From Treponema sp. (GTDB lineage Bacteria > Spirochaetota > Spirochaetia > Treponematales > Breznakiellaceae), in assembly GCA_031288815.1 (NCBI GenBank), contig JAITQR010000218.1, positions 1-6,283 on the forward strand: DNA of 6,283 nucleotides, read 5' to 3'. The notes beneath the pieces are model-generated. The model was not told the origin of the DNA, ran no database searches, and saw only the letters and a list, made by a program, of their open reading frames with translations. A program made the translations under genes and the position numbers. Each line of letters starts with the position of its first letter. The first letter of the stretch is position 1. Positions 5,341 to 6,283 of this stretch are shown here, piece after piece.

Positions 5341-5919
5341 TTAAGGGGTAACCGCTCTATTCGGATCGGACTTGTATTTGGAGAGCTGCTCATCCATCAT
5401 TTTCGCCGCCTCCATGGCCTTAAATTCCGCGTAGCGGGCCGCCTCGTTGTCTATCACGTTTTTAATGGAATCGGCGGCGAATTTGGCGGCGGCCGCCTTG
5501 TTGTATACCACCCTGGCCCAGAACGTGCCGTCCGGAGCGGTCCAGAGCTGATCCCTCCGGGACCCGGTCAACTGGGCCTGGGAAAGCTGCCGGTTGATCG
5601 ACTCCTGGAGGCCGAGGCTCGCCTGGTTGGCGGTCCCCACGTTCGCGTCCCGGGTATAGTCGGTGATCATGCCCTCAACGATAGTGCTAAGCTGGCGGGC
5701 AATATCCGCCCTGGCCCGGGTTTCGGCCAAGGTCATGGACATTTGACCGTTGGACTGCCTGGCATTACCGATTCCCCAAAGGGTGTCTTCCGGAGGCACC
5801 TCGTTGATCCAGGGCGGAAGAACCACCTGGGCCGATCCGCCCGAAGCGGGCTGGCTCTTGCAGCCTAAAACCAAAAAGGCCAGGAACAAGACGGCAATCA
5901 GGGGAAATATTTTCTTCAT
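5341..5919 (-). CDS. Small LPP20-family lipoprotein
   Basis: A 192-residue predicted lipoprotein. MKKIF starts a clean signal peptide ending VLGC, with Cys20 as the lipidation site. After a short Ser/Gly/Ala linker, the LPP20 domain runs from PPWINEVPPEDTLWGIGNA (35-53) through the family block MTLAETRARADIARQLS (62-78) to a beta strand with GTFWARVVYNKAAAAKF (131-147). The C-terminal 150-185 is helical and charged. ATG 5919 is chosen over upstream in-frame starts (open to 5997) because it has AAGGAG five bases before it and gives a proper signal peptide; the upstream codons would bury that signal. LPP20-domain proteins include Helicobacter LPP20 and the flagellar FlgP proteins, but this one has no motif that assigns a function. 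It is likely a single-gene transcript, with a promoter just upstream and a terminator-like hairpin downstream. Confidence 0.9.
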   Translation of the reverse strand: MKKIFPLIAVLFLAFLVLGCKSQPASGGSAQVVLPPWINEVPPEDTLWGIGNARQSNGQMSMTLAETRARADIARQLSTIVEGMITDYTRDANVGTANQASLGLQESINRQLSQAQLTGSRRDQLWTAPDGTFWARVVYNKAAAAKFAADSIKNVIDNEAARYAEFKAMEAAKMMDEQLSKYKSDPNRAVTP

Positions 5920-5924
5920 AACAA

Positions 5925-5930
5925 CTCCTT
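5925..5930 (-). promoter_or_regulatory. Shine-Dalgarno AAGGAG for the small LPP20 gene
   Basis: AAGGAG sits five bases before ATG 5919. It fixes this codon as the start and excludes the longer reading frame open to 5997. Confidence 0.8.
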
Positions 5931-5968
5931 GCATTTTGTCCTTAATCAAGAGGACGATTCTGAAAATC

Positions 5969-5997
5969 AGCATAACACGTTTGAGGCAATATTGCAA
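5969..5997 (-). promoter_or_regulatory. Predicted sigma70-type promoter for the small LPP20 gene
   Basis: Reading the minus strand, TTGCAA (5997-5992, four of six matches to the -35 consensus) is followed after exactly 17 bases by TATGCT (5974-5969, four of six matches to the -10 consensus). Transcription would start near 5962, giving a leader of about 40 bases. The surrounding sequence is noticeably more AT-rich than the genes. Confidence 0.5.
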
Positions 5998-6232
5998 TGT
6001 ATGCGCGTCCGCTCATGGCGCGCCTGAGCCGGGCCTCCCTGGCTTTCTTGCCGGGATTGAAACCTGATTTTGTCGTCAAAGCGCGTCTCAATTCCGCTTT
6101 CGACGGTATATCCGTTCTTACAGAAATACTTCGCCCGGGGTGTAATGATTGGTGGATCCGTCAAGGGATAATCGGGCGGAAACACGGCGTCCGGTTTGCC
6201 CGCCTAACCCGCCAGAGAGCAGCGCACGATTC
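5998..6232. other. Intergenic stretch without a supported gene
   Basis: Both strands carry short open frames here (about 70-80 codons), but none has a good ribosome site, a signal or a family motif I recognise, and they mirror each other. A small hairpin, ACGATT-cct-AATCGT (6226-6240), overlaps the stop codon of the gene at the right edge. No tRNA, and no clear promoter other than the one at 5969-5997, is visible. Confidence 0.55.
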
Positions 6233-6283
6233 CTAATCGTCGGTAACCAGGCTCACCAGCGCCTCTTCCAGGCGGTGTTCCCG
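6233..6283 (-). CDS. C-terminal tail of an unidentified protein (5' part off window)
   Basis: The last 16 codons read REHRLEEALVSLVTDD and end at TAG (6235-6233). The LEEALVSLV pattern resembles the extreme C-terminus of many ABC-2-type ATPases (which end in a form like LEDVFLxLT), but 16 residues are too few for an assignment. It reads in the same direction as everything downstream. The gap of over 300 bases and the promoter at 5997-5969 suggest it belongs to a separate transcript. Confidence 0.5.
   Translation of the reverse strand, partial: REHRLEEALVSLVTDD

Noticed and set aside
5299..5868. Plus-strand frame of 189 codons opposite the small LPP20 gene
   Set aside because: It is antisense to a clear lipoprotein gene, with no ribosome site and no family match.
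5920..5997. N-terminal extension of the small LPP20 protein
   Set aside because: The AAGGAG site and the signal peptide both point to ATG 5919, and the predicted -35/-10 boxes lie within the would-be extension.
6053..6063. GGGATTGAAAC, like the end of some CRISPR repeats or a T-arm
   Set aside because: It occurs once in the window, with no spaced copies and no surrounding cloverleaf.

Overview
Every supported gene lies on the minus strand, so the window is best read from right to left. The DNA is GC-rich. Four adjacent genes encode predicted lipoproteins, two with relaxed lipoboxes (FFSC, GTAC). That points to a diderm bacterium and fits a spirochaete, possibly a Treponema relative, but the taxonomic call is inference from style and family content only.

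Right edge (6283-5998): the last 16 codons of an unidentified upstream gene end at 6233, followed by about 235 bases with no convincing gene. Next, a sigma70-like promoter (5997-5969) precedes a 192-residue LPP20-family lipoprotein (5919-5341). An intrinsic-terminator-like hairpin with six U residues follows it (5249-5214). From 5200 to 5052 there is a run of three strong inverted repeats, placed as a long structured leader for the next operon.

Centre (5010-1840): a tight three-gene lipoprotein operon. It encodes an LpoB-family protein (202 aa), a COG3014-like TPR-type lipoprotein (432 aa, 10 bp downstream) and a second, larger LPP20-family lipoprotein (421 aa, overlapping by 13 bp). With the single LPP20 gene upstream, four consecutive envelope lipoproteins of partner families are present. 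A role in cell-wall synthase activation or in an outer-membrane/periplasmic ring-like assembly is the natural inference, but nothing in the window proves it.

Junction (1839-1535): only 22 bp after the operon lies the first 35 codons of an ABC-transporter ATPase. It stops before the Walker A motif, exactly where a compact palindromic element (1710-1654) begins. This looks like a gene remnant cut at a repeat or rearrangement junction.

Left (1534-1): larE and larB, overlapping by the four bases GTGA, for biosynthesis of the nickel-pincer nucleotide cofactor. LarB carboxylates and hydrolyses nicotinic acid adenine dinucleotide, and LarE then converts the two carboxylates to thiocarboxylates. This LarE has the three-cysteine pattern expected of the [4Fe-4S]-dependent type rather than the sacrificial-cysteine type. 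LarB runs off the left edge close to its natural end. No larC or larA is visible here. I see no clear new system. The most unusual items are the structured leader, the truncated ABC gene at its palindrome, and the lipoprotein quartet.
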